The notes below the pieces were generated by a model. The model saw only the letters and a list, made by a program, of their open reading frames with translations, did no database searches and was not told where the DNA came from. Made by a program: the position numbers and the translations under genes. 64,000 bases of DNA from Chloroflexota bacterium (GTDB taxonomy: Bacteria > Chloroflexota > Limnocylindria > QHBO01), in the NCBI GenBank assembly GCA_003243965.1, contig QHBO01000007.1, forward strand, positions 30,156 through 94,155, in the 5' to 3' direction. Below, one piece after another: positions 1-8,390 of this stretch. Within the stretch, counting starts at the first letter, position 1. Every line of letters starts with the position of its first letter.

Positions 1-1717
1 CGTACACGCGGCGCAGCAGCCCGCACATCTCGCCGACGGTCGCGTACGCGCGCACCGCCTCGACGATGGCCGGCATGAGGTTCACATCCCCGTGGCGCGC
101 CTCCTCGTGCAGCCGGCGCAGCGCGGCGGCGTGGACGTCCGCATCCCGCTCGGCACGGATCCGTGCCAGGCGGTCGAGATGCCGTCGCTCCTGCTCCGCG
201 GAGATCGTGAGCAGCGGGATGCGCGCCTCCTCGTTCGGGTCGGCGTGTCGCGTGACACCCACGATCTCCCGCTCGTGGGCCTCCAGCTCGCGCGTCTGCT
301 CGTAGGCGGCATCGGCGATCTCGGCCTGCGGGAAACCGGCTTCCAGGGCGGCGACCATGCCGCCCATCTGGTCGATGCGGGCGATGTACTCCCACGCACG
401 CTGCTCGGTCTGGTTGGTGAGCGTCTCGACGAAGTACGAGCCGGCGAGCGGGTCGACGGTGTTGGCGACGCCCGACTCCTCGGCCAGGATCTGCTGCTGC
501 CGCAGGGCGAGGAGGGCCGCATCCTCAGAGGGAACCGCCCAGGCTTCGTCGTACGCATCGGTATGCAGGCTCTGGGTGCCGCCGAGGACTCCGGCGAGCG
601 CCTGGATGGCGACCCGAGTCAGATTGTTGAGTGGCTGCTGCGCGGTCAGCGACACGCCCGCGGTCTGTGTGTGGAAGCGCATCCAGGTGGAGCGCTCGTT
701 CTCCGCCCCGAAGCGCTCCCGCGAGAGCTTGTACCAGATCCGTCGCGCGGCGCGGAACTTGGCGATCTCCTCGAAGAAGTCGTTGTGACTGTTGAAGAAG
801 AACGACAGTCGGGGAGCGAAGTCGTCGAAGCGCAGGCCGCGCGCCAGGGCGTCTTCGACGTAGGCGATGCCGTCGGCGATGGTGAAGGCCAGCTCCTGCA
901 CCGCGGTCGAGCCGGCCTCCCGAATGTGGTAGCCGCTGATGCTGATCGTGTTCCAGCGCGGCATCTCCCGCGTGCCGAACTCGACGGTATCGGTCACCAG
1001 CTTCAGGGAGGGGCCGGGCGGGAAGATGTACTCCTTCTGGGCAATGAACTCCTTGAGGATGTCGTTCTGCAGCGTGCCGGACAGCTGGGCGCGCGGAACG
1101 CCCATCTTCTCGGCGGCGACGATGTACATCGCCCAGATCATGGCTGCCGGGGAGTTGATGGTCATCGAGGTCGAGATCTCGCCGACCGGCAGGTCGGCGA
1201 GCAGCAGCTCCATGTCGGCCAGGCTGCTGACCGCCACGCCGCATGTCCCGAACTCGCCCTCGGCGAGCGGCTCGTCATGGTCGTAGCCGTACAGGGTCGG
1301 CATGTCATAGGCGATCGACAGCCCCGTTCCGCCGGCGGCGATCAGCTTCTTGAATCGGTCGTTGGTGTCCTCCGCGGTCCCGAAGCCGGCGAACATGCGC
1401 ATCGTCCACAGGCGGCCCCGGTGTCCGGTGGGATGGATACCGCGCGTGTACGGCGGTTCGCCGGGGAGACCGAGGTCGTCGATCTCGTCCCACGTCGGTG
1501 AGCCATCGGCGGGACTGAACCGATACCGCGGCCGGTCGCGGTCAGGATCGTTGGCCGGATCGGCGAGGTGCGCCGGGGTATACACGCGCTCGATCTCGAC
1601 GCCGCTCTGGGTGATGAATCGCGACTTGCGCTCCGGCGACTTCTCGAGCACCGGCTCCAGGCGCTGCTCGCGCCAGATCCGCTCGTGCTCAGACCATCGG
1701 TCCGTCCGCCTGCTCAT
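1..1717 (-). CDS. B12-dependent acyl-CoA mutase, large (catalytic) subunit; partial, C-terminus beyond window
   Basis: The reading frame starts at ATG 1717 and stays open to base 1, so about 572 residues are visible and the stop lies outside. The protein is the substrate-binding TIM-barrel half of a methylmalonyl-CoA mutase family enzyme without a B12 domain; that domain is encoded separately at 16053. Visible landmarks are GRLWTMR (residues 101-107), SGYHIREAG and QSLHTD. At the position of P. shermanii Tyr89 there is Phe109 (MRMFAGFG), and the usual TMY upstream reads TGH. Phe at this site is described for isobutyryl-CoA mutase, so the substrate may not be methylmalonyl-CoA. It lies downstream of the GDH homologue on the same strand, across a 360-base gap. 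Confidence 0.9.
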   Translation of the reverse strand, partial: MSRRTDRWSEHERIWREQRLEPVLEKSPERKSRFITQSGVEIERVYTPAHLADPANDPDRDRPRYRFSPADGSPTWDEIDDLGLPGEPPYTRGIHPTGHRGRLWTMRMFAGFGTAEDTNDRFKKLIAAGGTGLSIAYDMPTLYGYDHDEPLAEGEFGTCGVAVSSLADMELLLADLPVGEISTSMTINSPAAMIWAMYIVAAEKMGVPRAQLSGTLQNDILKEFIAQKEYIFPPGPSLKLVTDTVEFGTREMPRWNTISISGYHIREAGSTAVQELAFTIADGIAYVEDALARGLRFDDFAPRLSFFFNSHNDFFEEIAKFRAARRIWYKLSRERFGAENERSTWMRFHTQTAGVSLTAQQPLNNLTRVAIQALAGVLGGTQSLHTDAYDEAWAVPSEDAALLALRQQQILAEESGVANTVDPLAGSYFVETLTNQTEQRAWEYIARIDQMGGMVAALEAGFPQAEIADAAYEQTRELEAHEREIVGVTRHADPNEEARIPLLTISAEQERRHLDRLARIRAERDADVHAAALRRLHEEARHGDVNLMPAIVEAVRAYATVGEMCGLLRRVY

Positions 1718-2077
1718 CACGCGCAGTCTGCGGGGTGGACCGATGTGTCCGCAAGCGGACGGGCGTCGCGGGCCGCGACTCGCCGATGCCGAATCCCGCC
1801 CAGTGAGCAACCAACAGTCGAACGCCTGCGGCACCTCACGTTGCGGGGCGAGTTGCCTGTGCGTTGAGCAGGCGGATCGCCGAGACCACCTGCAGGTGGT
1901 ACCCCTTGGCCACCTTGCGCAACCGACGGGAATTCGAGGGTCGACCCTCCGATCCAGAGCCTCCTGCCGGTCAGCTGCGCAGCCCGCGGGAGGAGGGGGA
2001 CGATCGATGGCCGGCGCCACCCGGTGCGCCATCTCGACCGCAGCGTTCCCCCCCCCTCGCCGGTGCTGACCACGGCC
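1718..2077. other. Intergenic gap between the GDH homologue and the mutase gene
   Basis: No convincing gene is seen. A minus-strand frame from TTG 1922 to the stop at 1836-1838 gives a 28-residue peptide with coding-like composition (contains [20 protein letters not shown]), but it has no clear ribosome binding site and may be a gene remnant. A longer minus frame (2073-1717) is Arg/Gly/Pro-rich and looks like chance. No clear terminator or -10 box was recognised. Confidence 0.4.
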
Positions 2078-3346
2078 TTAGGGGTAGAGGCCGCGCAGCT
2101 GCGTCGCCTCCGCCACGCGAGACACGGCGACCATCATCGCGGCGCTGCGCAGGTCGACCTTCTCCTTGTGGGCCATGCGGTGGACGTCCGCGAAGGCCGC
2201 ATCCATGATCCGATCCAGATCGGCGGCGATCTCCGCATCGGTCCAGAAGAAGGACTGAATGTCCTGGACCCACTCGAAGTAGCCGACCACCAGCCCGCCG
2301 GCGTTGCACAAGATGTCCGGGATCAGCATCAGGCCGCGCTCGGCGAGGATCACGTCCGCCTCCGGAGTCGATGCGCCGTTCGCCGCCTCGGCGATGATCC
2401 GGGCCCTGACCTTCCCGGCATTTGCGGCGGTGAGCTGCTGCTGAAGGCCCGCGGGGACGAGGATGTCGCAGTCGAGCTCGAACACCTCGTCCTTGGAGAT
2501 CGCGTCGCCCCCCCCGAAGCCGCGGAGCGCGTCATGCTCGTGCATCCACGCCACGGCACGCGCGACATCGATGCCGCCGGCATTGCGGATCCCGTCCCGG
2601 TCGTCGGCGATGCCCACGATGCGGGCTCCCGCGGCGGAGAGCAGCTCGGCCACGGTGGTGCCGACCCGGCCGAAGCCCTGGACCACGGCCCGAGCGCCCT
2701 CGACGCTGATCCCCTCCGCCTGCGCCGCCGAGAGGATGGTGCGTACTACTCCCCGGCTGGTCGCGATCCGCCGCCCGCGCGTGCCGCCGACCGCCAGCGG
2801 CTTGCCGGCGACGACGCCGGGAGCCGTGTAGCCGTGGTGCATCGAGTACGTGTCCATCATCCAGGCCATCGTCTGCGAGCCGGTGTTCACATCGGGGGCG
2901 GCGATGTCGCGCTCCGGGCCGATCAGCGGGCTGATCTCGGTGGTATAGCGGCGGGTCAGCGCCTCGCGCTCGTGATCCGACAGCTTGCGGGGGTTGACGC
3001 GCACCCCGCCGGCCGCCCCGCCGAACGGGATCTGCACCAGCGCCGCGCGCCACGAGCTGAGCATCGCCAGCGCGCGCACCGTGTCGATCGTCAGCTGCGG
3101 GTGGTAGCGGATCCCGCCGGTCGCCGGTCCGCGGTTTATGTTGTGGTGCACCCGATAGCCGATGTAGACCTCGACGTGCCCATCGTCGTGCGTGACCGGA
3201 AAGGTGACGGTCAGCTCGCGCTTCGGCACGCGGAGGACGCGGCGCATGCCGTCGTCGAGCTTCAGGCGGTCCGCGGCGCGGTCGAGCTCGAGCTGGGCGC
3301 CGGTCCACAGGTCCGCTCGACGGTCGGTGACCTGTGCGTCGGACAT
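2078..3346 (-). CDS. Glutamate dehydrogenase homologue lacking catalytic lysines (predicted regulatory subunit, GdhA-like)
   Basis: A 422-residue member of the hexameric Glu/Leu/Phe/Val dehydrogenase family. ATG 3346 is chosen because GGAAGGAGC lies just upstream; the frame stays open further 5'. Fold motifs are kept (APDVNT, VQGFGRVG, EAANGAST, CNAGG), but the three active-site lysines are replaced: T76 in GPATGG, R100 in SSWRAA and A112 in GGAAGG. The paralogue at 23199 has exactly the same length and has Lys at all three positions. A catalytically inactive, allosteric partner of the intact enzyme is the simplest reading, as reported for GdhA/GdhB of Thermus thermophilus; this is inference. 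It should not be annotated as an active GDH. Confidence 0.85.
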   Translation of the reverse strand: MSDAQVTDRRADLWTGAQLELDRAADRLKLDDGMRRVLRVPKRELTVTFPVTHDDGHVEVYIGYRVHHNINRGPATGGIRYHPQLTIDTVRALAMLSSWRAALVQIPFGGAAGGVRVNPRKLSDHEREALTRRYTTEISPLIGPERDIAAPDVNTGSQTMAWMMDTYSMHHGYTAPGVVAGKPLAVGGTRGRRIATSRGVVRTILSAAQAEGISVEGARAVVQGFGRVGTTVAELLSAAGARIVGIADDRDGIRNAGGIDVARAVAWMHEHDALRGFGGGDAISKDEVFELDCDILVPAGLQQQLTAANAGKVRARIIAEAANGASTPEADVILAERGLMLIPDILCNAGGLVVGYFEWVQDIQSFFWTDAEIAADLDRIMDAAFADVHRMAHKEKVDLRSAAMMVAVSRVAEATQLRGLYP

Positions 3347-3604
3347 CGATCGCTCCTTCCTGCGTGGCTGTCGCGCGCTTGTCGCCGCTGCGGGCCACTG
3401 GGTCTGCGGTTGCACGCCGCTGCGGCACACCTCGGCCGCGTGATGCTTGCGCCCGAAGGCTAGCGCGTTGCGTCAACCGCTGCCGTTCCGGACCGGCACC
3501 ACGGCCCGGACCGGGGTGGCAAGATGGCGGCTCCACGTCAAGCCCCGGGCGCCGGTCGCGCCAACACCACGCGGCCCGGCGTCGCCCGCACGAGGAGAGC
3601 GCCA
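3347..3604. promoter_or_regulatory. Divergent intergenic region between the GDH homologue and the PTE-family gene
   Basis: This 258-base stretch separates genes read outwards in both directions, so it must hold promoters for both. A minus-strand TTGACG (complement of CGTCAA 3471-3476) is a -35 candidate, but no properly spaced -10 was found. On the plus strand a GAGGAG-type ribosome binding site (about 3592-3598) precedes GTG 3605. Confidence 0.4.
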
Positions 3605-4534
3605 GTGGCTGCGCGAGTCATGACCGTCACCGGTCCCGTTCCCCCAGATCGTATCGGCTTCACGCTCCCCCACGAGCACACCGGCGTGCGCCTATGGGGC
3701 GCGCCCGCTCGCGAGGACTACTGGGAGCTGCGCAAGGACGAGGACCTGCTCGCCGAGGAGCTCGCCGACTTTCGCCGGCGCGGAGGAAGCTGCCTGGTCG
3801 ACCTGACCACCGATGAGATCGGGCGCGACCCCCGCTGGCTGCGGCGCCTCGCCAGCCGCACCGGGGTCTTCATCGTGATGGGCAGCGGCTGGTATCGCCA
3901 GCTGCACTACCCGCCCGACAGCGTGGATCGTCGGACCGTGGACGAGCTGGCGGGGATCATCGTCCGGGAGTTCGAGGAGGGAGTCGCACCGACCGGCGTG
4001 CGGCCGGGGATCATCGGGGAGATCGGGACCGACAAGTGGTGGGTCAGCGCCCAGGAGGAGCGGGTATTCCGCGCCGCCGCGCGTGCCGGGCGCCGCACGG
4101 GGCTGGCGGTCAGCACCCACGCCCTGGCAAGTGATGTCGGGCTGGCCCAGCTGGAGGTGCTGACCGACGAGGGGCTCGACCCCGCCCGGGTGGTGGTCGG
4201 TCATGCCGATACCTACCCTGACCTCGACTACCATCTTGCGGTTCTCGCGCGGGGCGCATCGGTGCAGTTCGACACGCTCGGGACGCCGGAGGCGGCGCGG
4301 CGCGAGCCACGCGCCGTGGCGCTCATTGTCGAGCTGCTGGAGCGCGGCTACGCGAGCCAGATCCTGCTCAGCCATGACGTCTGCCACGACGACCATCTGC
4401 GGGCGAACGGTGGAAACGGCTACGGCTATCTCGCCCAGCATTTCCTGCCTGCGCTGCGCACCGCGGCGGTTGCGGAAGGCGAGATTCGGCAGATGACGGT
4501 CGAGAATCCGCGCCGAATCCTCACCATCGGCTGA
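3605..4534 (+). CDS. Phosphotriesterase-family metal-dependent hydrolase
   Basis: A 309-residue amidohydrolase-superfamily protein of the phosphotriesterase homology group. The binuclear metal ligands can be followed: HEH near the N-terminus (LPHEHTG), a Glu in GEIGTDK at the bridging position (Glu as in E. coli PHP, rather than carbamylated Lys), His in VSTHAL, His in VVGHADT and Asp in LLSHDVC. GTG 3605 is preferred over ATG 3620 because a GAGGAG Shine-Dalgarno sits about 7 bases upstream. The substrate is unknown; lactonase or esterase activity is as likely as phosphotriesterase. The PHP-domain gene follows after 3 bases, so the two are probably co-transcribed. Confidence 0.85.
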   Translation: MAARVMTVTGPVPPDRIGFTLPHEHTGVRLWGAPAREDYWELRKDEDLLAEELADFRRRGGSCLVDLTTDEIGRDPRWLRRLASRTGVFIVMGSGWYRQLHYPPDSVDRRTVDELAGIIVREFEEGVAPTGVRPGIIGEIGTDKWWVSAQEERVFRAAARAGRRTGLAVSTHALASDVGLAQLEVLTDEGLDPARVVVGHADTYPDLDYHLAVLARGASVQFDTLGTPEAARREPRAVALIVELLERGYASQILLSHDVCHDDHLRANGGNGYGYLAQHFLPALRTAAVAEGEIRQMTVENPRRILTIG

Positions 4535-4537
4535 CCG

Positions 4538-5569
4538 ATGTCGGCGCCGCGTGACCCTGCGGCCGACCTGCGTCGGATCGCCTTCCTGCTTGAGGTGGCC
4601 CGCGAGCCGAGCTACCGCGTGCGGGCCTTCCGCGGCGTGGCCGCCATGCTCGGCGGCCTCCCACCCGGCGAGCTCTCGTCGCGAGCGGCTGTCGGCGCGC
4701 TGCGCGAGCTGGCGGGCATCGGGGAGGTGCTCGAGCGCACGATCCTCGAGTCGCTGGCCGGCGAGGAGCCGGTCTACCTGCGACGCCTGGAGGCGACCGG
4801 CGGCCGGCCGGTGGCGGAGGCGGGCGCGGAGATCCTCGCCGCGCTGCGCGGTGATTGCCACGTCCACTCCGACTGGTCCGACGGCGGCAGCCCGATCCGG
4901 GAGATGGCCGAGGTGGCGCGCGACTTTGGCCTCGAGTACATCGTCCTGACCGATCACTCGCCGCGCCTGACGGTCGCCAACGGGCTCAGCGCCGATCGGC
5001 TGCGCGAGCAGCTGGAGGTGGTGGCGGGCCTGAACGCCGAGCTCGCGCCGTTCCGGATCCTGACCGGGATCGAGGTCGACATCGAGGAGGACGGCGGGCT
5101 GGACCAGGAGGGGGAGCTGCTCTCGCGGCTCGACGTGGTCGTCGGCAGCGTCCACTCGCAGCTTCGGATGTCGGAGCGACCGATGACCGAGCGGATCGTC
5201 ACCGCGCTCGCCAACCCGCACCTCGATATCCTCGGGCACATGACCGGGCGGATCGTGACCGGCAAGCGCGGACGGCCCCCCTCGACCTTCGACGCGGAGA
5301 TCGTCTTCGCCGCCGCGCTGCGCTTCGACAAGGCAATCGAGATCAACAGCAGGCCGGAGCGTCTCGATCCACCCAAGCGGCTGCTGCGCCTCGCCGTGGA
5401 GGCCGGCTGCCGCGTCGCCATCGACTCGGATGCCCACGCGCCGGGGCAGCTCGCGTGGCAGCCCTACGGCTGCGACCGCGCCGCGGCATGCGGCGTGCCG
5501 ATCAGCTCGATCGTGAACGCCGCGTCTACCGATCGGCTGCTGGGCTGGACCGCCGGCCACGCGCGGTAG
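4538..5569 (+). CDS. PHP-domain phosphoesterase with PolX-like N-terminus, no polymerase palm
   Basis: 343 residues. Residues 1-100 resemble the 8-kDa/helix-hairpin-helix part of DNA polymerase X (LREL, LAGIGEVLERTI). Residues 105-340 are a PHP domain with apparently all metal ligands: HVHSDWSD, LTDHS, GIEVD, GSVHS, LGHMTGR, IDSDAH. Full PolX enzymes are about 570 residues with a nucleotidyltransferase domain between these parts, and that domain is absent here. Likely a metal-dependent phosphoesterase or nuclease; role in DNA repair is only suggested by the ancestry. It starts 3 bases after the upstream stop. Confidence 0.85.
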   Translation: MSAPRDPAADLRRIAFLLEVAREPSYRVRAFRGVAAMLGGLPPGELSSRAAVGALRELAGIGEVLERTILESLAGEEPVYLRRLEATGGRPVAEAGAEILAALRGDCHVHSDWSDGGSPIREMAEVARDFGLEYIVLTDHSPRLTVANGLSADRLREQLEVVAGLNAELAPFRILTGIEVDIEEDGGLDQEGELLSRLDVVVGSVHSQLRMSERPMTERIVTALANPHLDILGHMTGRIVTGKRGRPPSTFDAEIVFAAALRFDKAIEINSRPERLDPPKRLLRLAVEAGCRVAIDSDAHAPGQLAWQPYGCDRAAACGVPISSIVNAASTDRLLGWTAGHAR

Positions 5570-5572
5570 ACT
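5567..5572 (+). promoter_or_regulatory. -10 box TAGACT upstream of the dodecin gene
   Basis: TAGACT overlaps the stop codon of the PHP gene. It would give a leader of about 33 bases carrying an AGGAGG Shine-Dalgarno (about 5599-5605) before ATG 5612. Confidence 0.45.
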
Positions 5573-5611
5573 GGCGCGCCCGTGAGGCCAATCAGCGCAG
5601 GAGGATGACCG

Positions 5612-5821
5612 ATGTCCGTTGCAAGGGTGACCGAGCTCAGCTGCAGCTCGTCGGAGAGCTTCGAGGCCGCAATCCGAGAGGGGATCGACCGCGCGAACCA
5701 GACGCTGCGCCAGGTGCGGAGCGCGTGGATCAAGGAGCAGAGAGTGAACATCGGTCGCGATGGCGCGCTCGAGTTTCAGGTGAATGTCCTGCTCACCTTC
5801 GTCCTGGAGGACCAGGGCTAG
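5612..5821 (+). CDS. Dodecin family flavin-binding protein
   Basis: A 69-residue protein of standard dodecin length. The family pattern is visible: SESFEAAIREGIDRANQTL helix, then VRSAWIKEQRVNI with the Trp that stacks flavin in dodecins, and a C-terminal strand FQVNVLLTFVLE. Dodecins form hollow dodecamers that store or buffer flavins such as riboflavin or FMN. A good ribosome binding site (AGGAGG) precedes ATG 5612. Confidence 0.92.
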   Translation: MSVARVTELSCSSSESFEAAIREGIDRANQTLRQVRSAWIKEQRVNIGRDGALEFQVNVLLTFVLEDQG

Positions 5822-5849
5822 CGCCCTATCACGCGGCGGCGCAGGGCGC
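5821..5849. terminator. Hairpin between convergent dodecin and monooxygenase genes
   Basis: GCGCCCT (5821-5827) pairs with AGGGCGC (5843-5849) across a 15-base loop. There is no U-tract. Its place between convergent genes suits a bidirectional terminator. Confidence 0.45.
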
Positions 5850-5883
5850 GGCGGGATTGGTCAGCCGCGCCCGGTCGCGACGC

Positions 5884-6783
5884 CTACCAGGGCGGCGCGA
5901 GGCGTTCGATGGTCGGCACGTCGGCCATCGCACCCTCCGCGGTGAGGGGGATCATGGCCACGTGGTCCGCGCCGGCGTCCGCATACGCGCGGAGCCGTGC
6001 GCGCAGCGCGACGTCGTCGCCCCAGGCGACCAGCGCGTCGACGACCCGGTCCGATCCGGGACGCGCCAGGTCTGCATCGGTGTAGCCGAGCTCTCGCAGG
6101 TTGGCGAGGTAGTTCGGCAGTCCCAGGTAGCGATCCAGGTAGCCGCGGGCCGCCCGACGAGCCGCCTGCGGATCCGCCTCCAGGCGCACCGCGGCGCTCA
6201 CCACCAGCGTCGGGCGCGGGCGCCCGCTGCGCGTCGCCGCCTCGTCGAGGTGCCTTCGTGCGGAGGCGACGTAGCCGACCGGCACGCAGTAGGCGAACGC
6301 CCCGTCGGCGAGCTCCGCCGCGAGCCTGAGCATGCCCTGGCGCAACGCGGCAAGCACGACCGGCGGCTCACCGTAGGGCAGTGGCCCGCGATAGGTGGCG
6401 ACGCGGAACGCATCCAGATATTCACGCATCGCCTGCAGCGGCGGCCGCCATGCGTGGCCGCGAACCGTCTCGATCTCCTGGTGCCCGACGCCAAGTCCGA
6501 GCACGAACCGGCCTCCACACAGCTCCTGGAGCGTGGCCGCGGCGGCGTGCGCGGCCAGCGGATCGCGAGCCGATGTCTGGGCGATGCCCACCGCCAGCGT
6601 GATTCGCTCGGTCTCGGCCGCCACCCGGCCGAGGAGCGCAAACGGCTCGCGTCCGACTCCCTCTTGAGACCAGAAGGCGTCGTAGCCGAGGCGTTCCGCG
6701 GAGCGGGCGACATCCAGCAGCTCTGAGGCGCCGAGCCGGTCCCACGTCGACCAGAGCCCCGTCCGGCCGAGCCGGGGGCTCAC
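5884..6783 (-). CDS. LLM-class (luciferase-like, probably F420-dependent) oxidoreductase
   Basis: A 299-residue TIM-barrel flavin/F420 oxidoreductase of the bacterial luciferase superfamily. Supporting text: WDRLGASELLDVARSAERLG, YDAFWSQEG, LAVGIAQTSARDP, and GGRFVLGLGVGHQ, the last typical of F420-linked LLM proteins. GTG 6783 is chosen because it follows the upstream stop by 7 bases; the frame runs open further 5' through the AT-hook gene, but that part is a shadow. The substrate is unknown. Confidence 0.85.
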   Translation of the reverse strand: MSPRLGRTGLWSTWDRLGASELLDVARSAERLGYDAFWSQEGVGREPFALLGRVAAETERITLAVGIAQTSARDPLAAHAAAATLQELCGGRFVLGLGVGHQEIETVRGHAWRPPLQAMREYLDAFRVATYRGPLPYGEPPVVLAALRQGMLRLAAELADGAFAYCVPVGYVASARRHLDEAATRSGRPRPTLVVSAAVRLEADPQAARRAARGYLDRYLGLPNYLANLRELGYTDADLARPGSDRVVDALVAWGDDVALRARLRAYADAGADHVAMIPLTAEGAMADVPTIERLAPPW

Positions 6784-6790
6784 CGGGGGT

Positions 6791-7879
6791 TCAGTCGCTG
6801 GTGGTGGACAGACCGATGCGGCCGTCGCTCCGCGTGAAGCGGGAACGGTAGACCGGGTTCGAGACCCGGCTGTTGACGGCCGCGGCGTCCAGCTTCTTGC
6901 CGCTCCGAGGGGCGACATACCGACCCCGCTCGGTGACCGCGGTGGCGATCTCCGCGGCGCGAAGCGGTCCACGTTCCGCGATGACGGCGATGATCTCGTC
7001 GTGCAGCGGCACCCGCGACCCGCGGCCCCTGGAGGCGGCCGACCGGCGGCGGCGGGGTGTGCTGGCCGCGGCGGACGAGGTCTTGCGGCGAGGAGTGGCG
7101 GTCGCCGCGGTGCCTGCGCCTCGACGGCGTGGGGTGGCCGGGGCGTCTGCGACGGTCTCCTTGCGTGGGCGACCTCGACGGCGTGGGGTGGCCGGGGCGT
7201 CTGCGACGGTCTCCTTGCGTGGGCGACCGCGGCGACGTGGAGTGGCCGGCGCGTCTGCGACGGTCTCCTTGCGTGGGCGACCGCGACGGCGCGGAGTGGG
7301 GACCGCGGCGACCTCGGGGGACGCCTCGGATGCAATCTGGGCCTGTGCCCTCAGTGGCGGCGCCTGATCCGCCGCCCCATTGTCCGTGGCCGTGGCCGGC
7401 GCCGGGGCCGGGCGGTCAGCTGCTCTGGTCTGGGCGGCGGCAAGCGCATCGAGGCGCCTTGCAAGCTCGTCGACTCGGCGGTTCAGCGCGGCGAATGGCC
7501 CGTTCGTCGTCAGCTGCGAGGCGGGGGCGGGAGTGATGCCTCCGTCGAGGCGCTCCTCGACCCATTGCAGCACGATCTCCCCGGGGCGCAGGCCCGCCTC
7601 CGCGGCAAGCTGCTTGAGTTTCCCCAGGCGCCTCGGATCGAGGCGGATCGACATCCCCGGGTCATCCATGCGCGGTGCGAAACCGCGGGCACCGCCGCGG
7701 CTGTCGCGCTCTCCCGGAGCGCGCCGAGGCCCCTCGCCGTACTCGCGCGGCGGGCGGTCGGGGCGTGGACCGTAGTCGCGCCCACCGCCCTCGCGAGGGG
7801 GACGATCGCTGCGCGGCCGGTCACCAAAGGATCGCTGCTCGCCGGTGCGTGGCCGGCGGTCGTTTCGTCGGAAGGTCAT
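6791..7879 (-). CDS. RHH / triple AT-hook / winged-helix-like DNA-binding protein, unusual architecture
   Basis: 362 residues, very basic. Order of parts: an Arg/Gly-rich low-complexity tail (1-75); a ribbon-helix-helix-like segment (about 76-112, SIRLDPRRLGKLKQLA); a short coiled coil (129-150, LNRRVDELARRLDALAA); three perfect 18-residue repeats (about 195-248) each with an AT-hook core RGRPRK at 199, 217 and 235; a further PRRR-rich linker; and a C-terminal winged-helix-like domain (291-358, EIIAVIAERGPLRAAEIATA). The whole suggests a nucleoid-associated or chromatin-like protein that binds AT-rich minor grooves, although this genome is GC-rich. Start ATG 7879 lies 8 bases after a TATCGT -10 box. 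Confidence 0.75.
   Translation of the reverse strand: MTFRRNDRRPRTGEQRSFGDRPRSDRPPREGGGRDYGPRPDRPPREYGEGPRRAPGERDSRGGARGFAPRMDDPGMSIRLDPRRLGKLKQLAAEAGLRPGEIVLQWVEERLDGGITPAPASQLTTNGPFAALNRRVDELARRLDALAAAQTRAADRPAPAPATATDNGAADQAPPLRAQAQIASEASPEVAAVPTPRRRGRPRKETVADAPATPRRRGRPRKETVADAPATPRRRGRPRKETVADAPATPRRRGAGTAATATPRRKTSSAAASTPRRRRSAASRGRGSRVPLHDEIIAVIAERGPLRAAEIATAVTERGRYVAPRSGKKLDAAAVNSRVSNPVYRSRFTRSDGRIGLSTTSD
7119..7280 (-). repeat. Three tandem 54-bp units encoding AT-hooks
   Basis: Units at 7119-7172, 7173-7226 and 7227-7280, with a partial fourth to about 7300. The unit equals 18 codons, so copy number can change without a frameshift. The first two units are nearly identical at DNA level; the third differs mostly at silent sites. 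Confidence 0.9.
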
Positions 7880-7887
7880 GAGTGCAA

Positions 7888-7893
7888 ACGATA
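7888..7893 (-). promoter_or_regulatory. -10 box TATCGT, leaderless-type, for the AT-hook gene
   Basis: On the minus strand TATCGT is separated by 8 bases from ATG 7879, a spacing that would start transcription at or next to the start codon. Confidence 0.45.
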
Positions 7894-7940
7894 ACCGTCA
7901 ATTTCAATTCGCGCCAGTCCCGCGTTGGGCTTTGCATCGG

Positions 7941-8390
7941 TCACGAGCAGGTGACCGCCACCCGCGCCGCTGGCTGCCCCACCCCCGGAATCTGGGCATG
8001 GTCGGTGACCCGCTCCCCACCCGGGATGGCGGTGGAGACAATGTTGCTGCTTTGCAATTCTCGCCCGGAAGCGTCGAACGCGGTGATCTGGCATTTCGCG
8101 TGTCCGACTTTGCTGCCCTCGTTGGTGATCGCGACGGTCACATCCACGACGTCGCCGGGCCCCGGGGCAAAGGCCACCGCCTCGGCTCGATACGGTCCCA
8201 CGCCGCGCAGCGACAGGCTCGCGGCGATGGCGAGCGCCACGACGCCAGCGATGATGGCCACCACCACCGTGCCGTGGTACTGCGTCGCGGATGGCGTCGC
8301 CATTCCGGCCCGATTGCAGACGCCACAGATCGTCTCGTCAGGCCCGATCTCACGGCCGCACTTGATGCACTGCCCGACCTCATCGGTCAT
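7941..8390 (-). CDS. Zinc-ribbon membrane-anchored protein with extracellular beta domain
   Basis: 149 residues. An N-terminal zinc ribbon (CIKC...CGVC, residues about 8-25) is followed by one transmembrane helix (about 42-62) and a domain resembling FxLYD-type beta sandwiches (VDVTVAITNEGSKVGHAKCQI). The topology suggests a cytoplasmic zinc finger and an exported domain. Function unknown. ATG 8390 overlaps the DUF1684 stop (ATGA), so the two are translationally coupled. Confidence 0.7.
   Translation of the reverse strand: MTDEVGQCIKCGREIGPDETICGVCNRAGMATPSATQYHGTVVVAIIAGVVALAIAASLSLRGVGPYRAEAVAFAPGPGDVVDVTVAITNEGSKVGHAKCQITAFDASGRELQSSNIVSTAIPGGERVTDHAQIPGVGQPAARVAVTCS

Noticed and set aside
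92..1501. Long plus-strand open frame of 469 codons over the mutase gene
   Set aside because: Arg/Gly/Ala/His-rich shadow of the minus-strand mutase, whose motifs are unmistakable; typical of GC-rich antisense frames.
1836..1922. 28-codon minus-strand frame in the gap upstream of the mutase
   Set aside because: Composition looks coding, but there is no good start or ribosome site; kept only as a note in the gap entry.
5884..7335. Single 483-residue fusion of the LLM oxidoreductase with a Pro/Arg-rich N-terminus
   Set aside because: The N-terminal part is a shifted-frame reading of the AT-hook repeats; the enzyme starts at GTG 6783.
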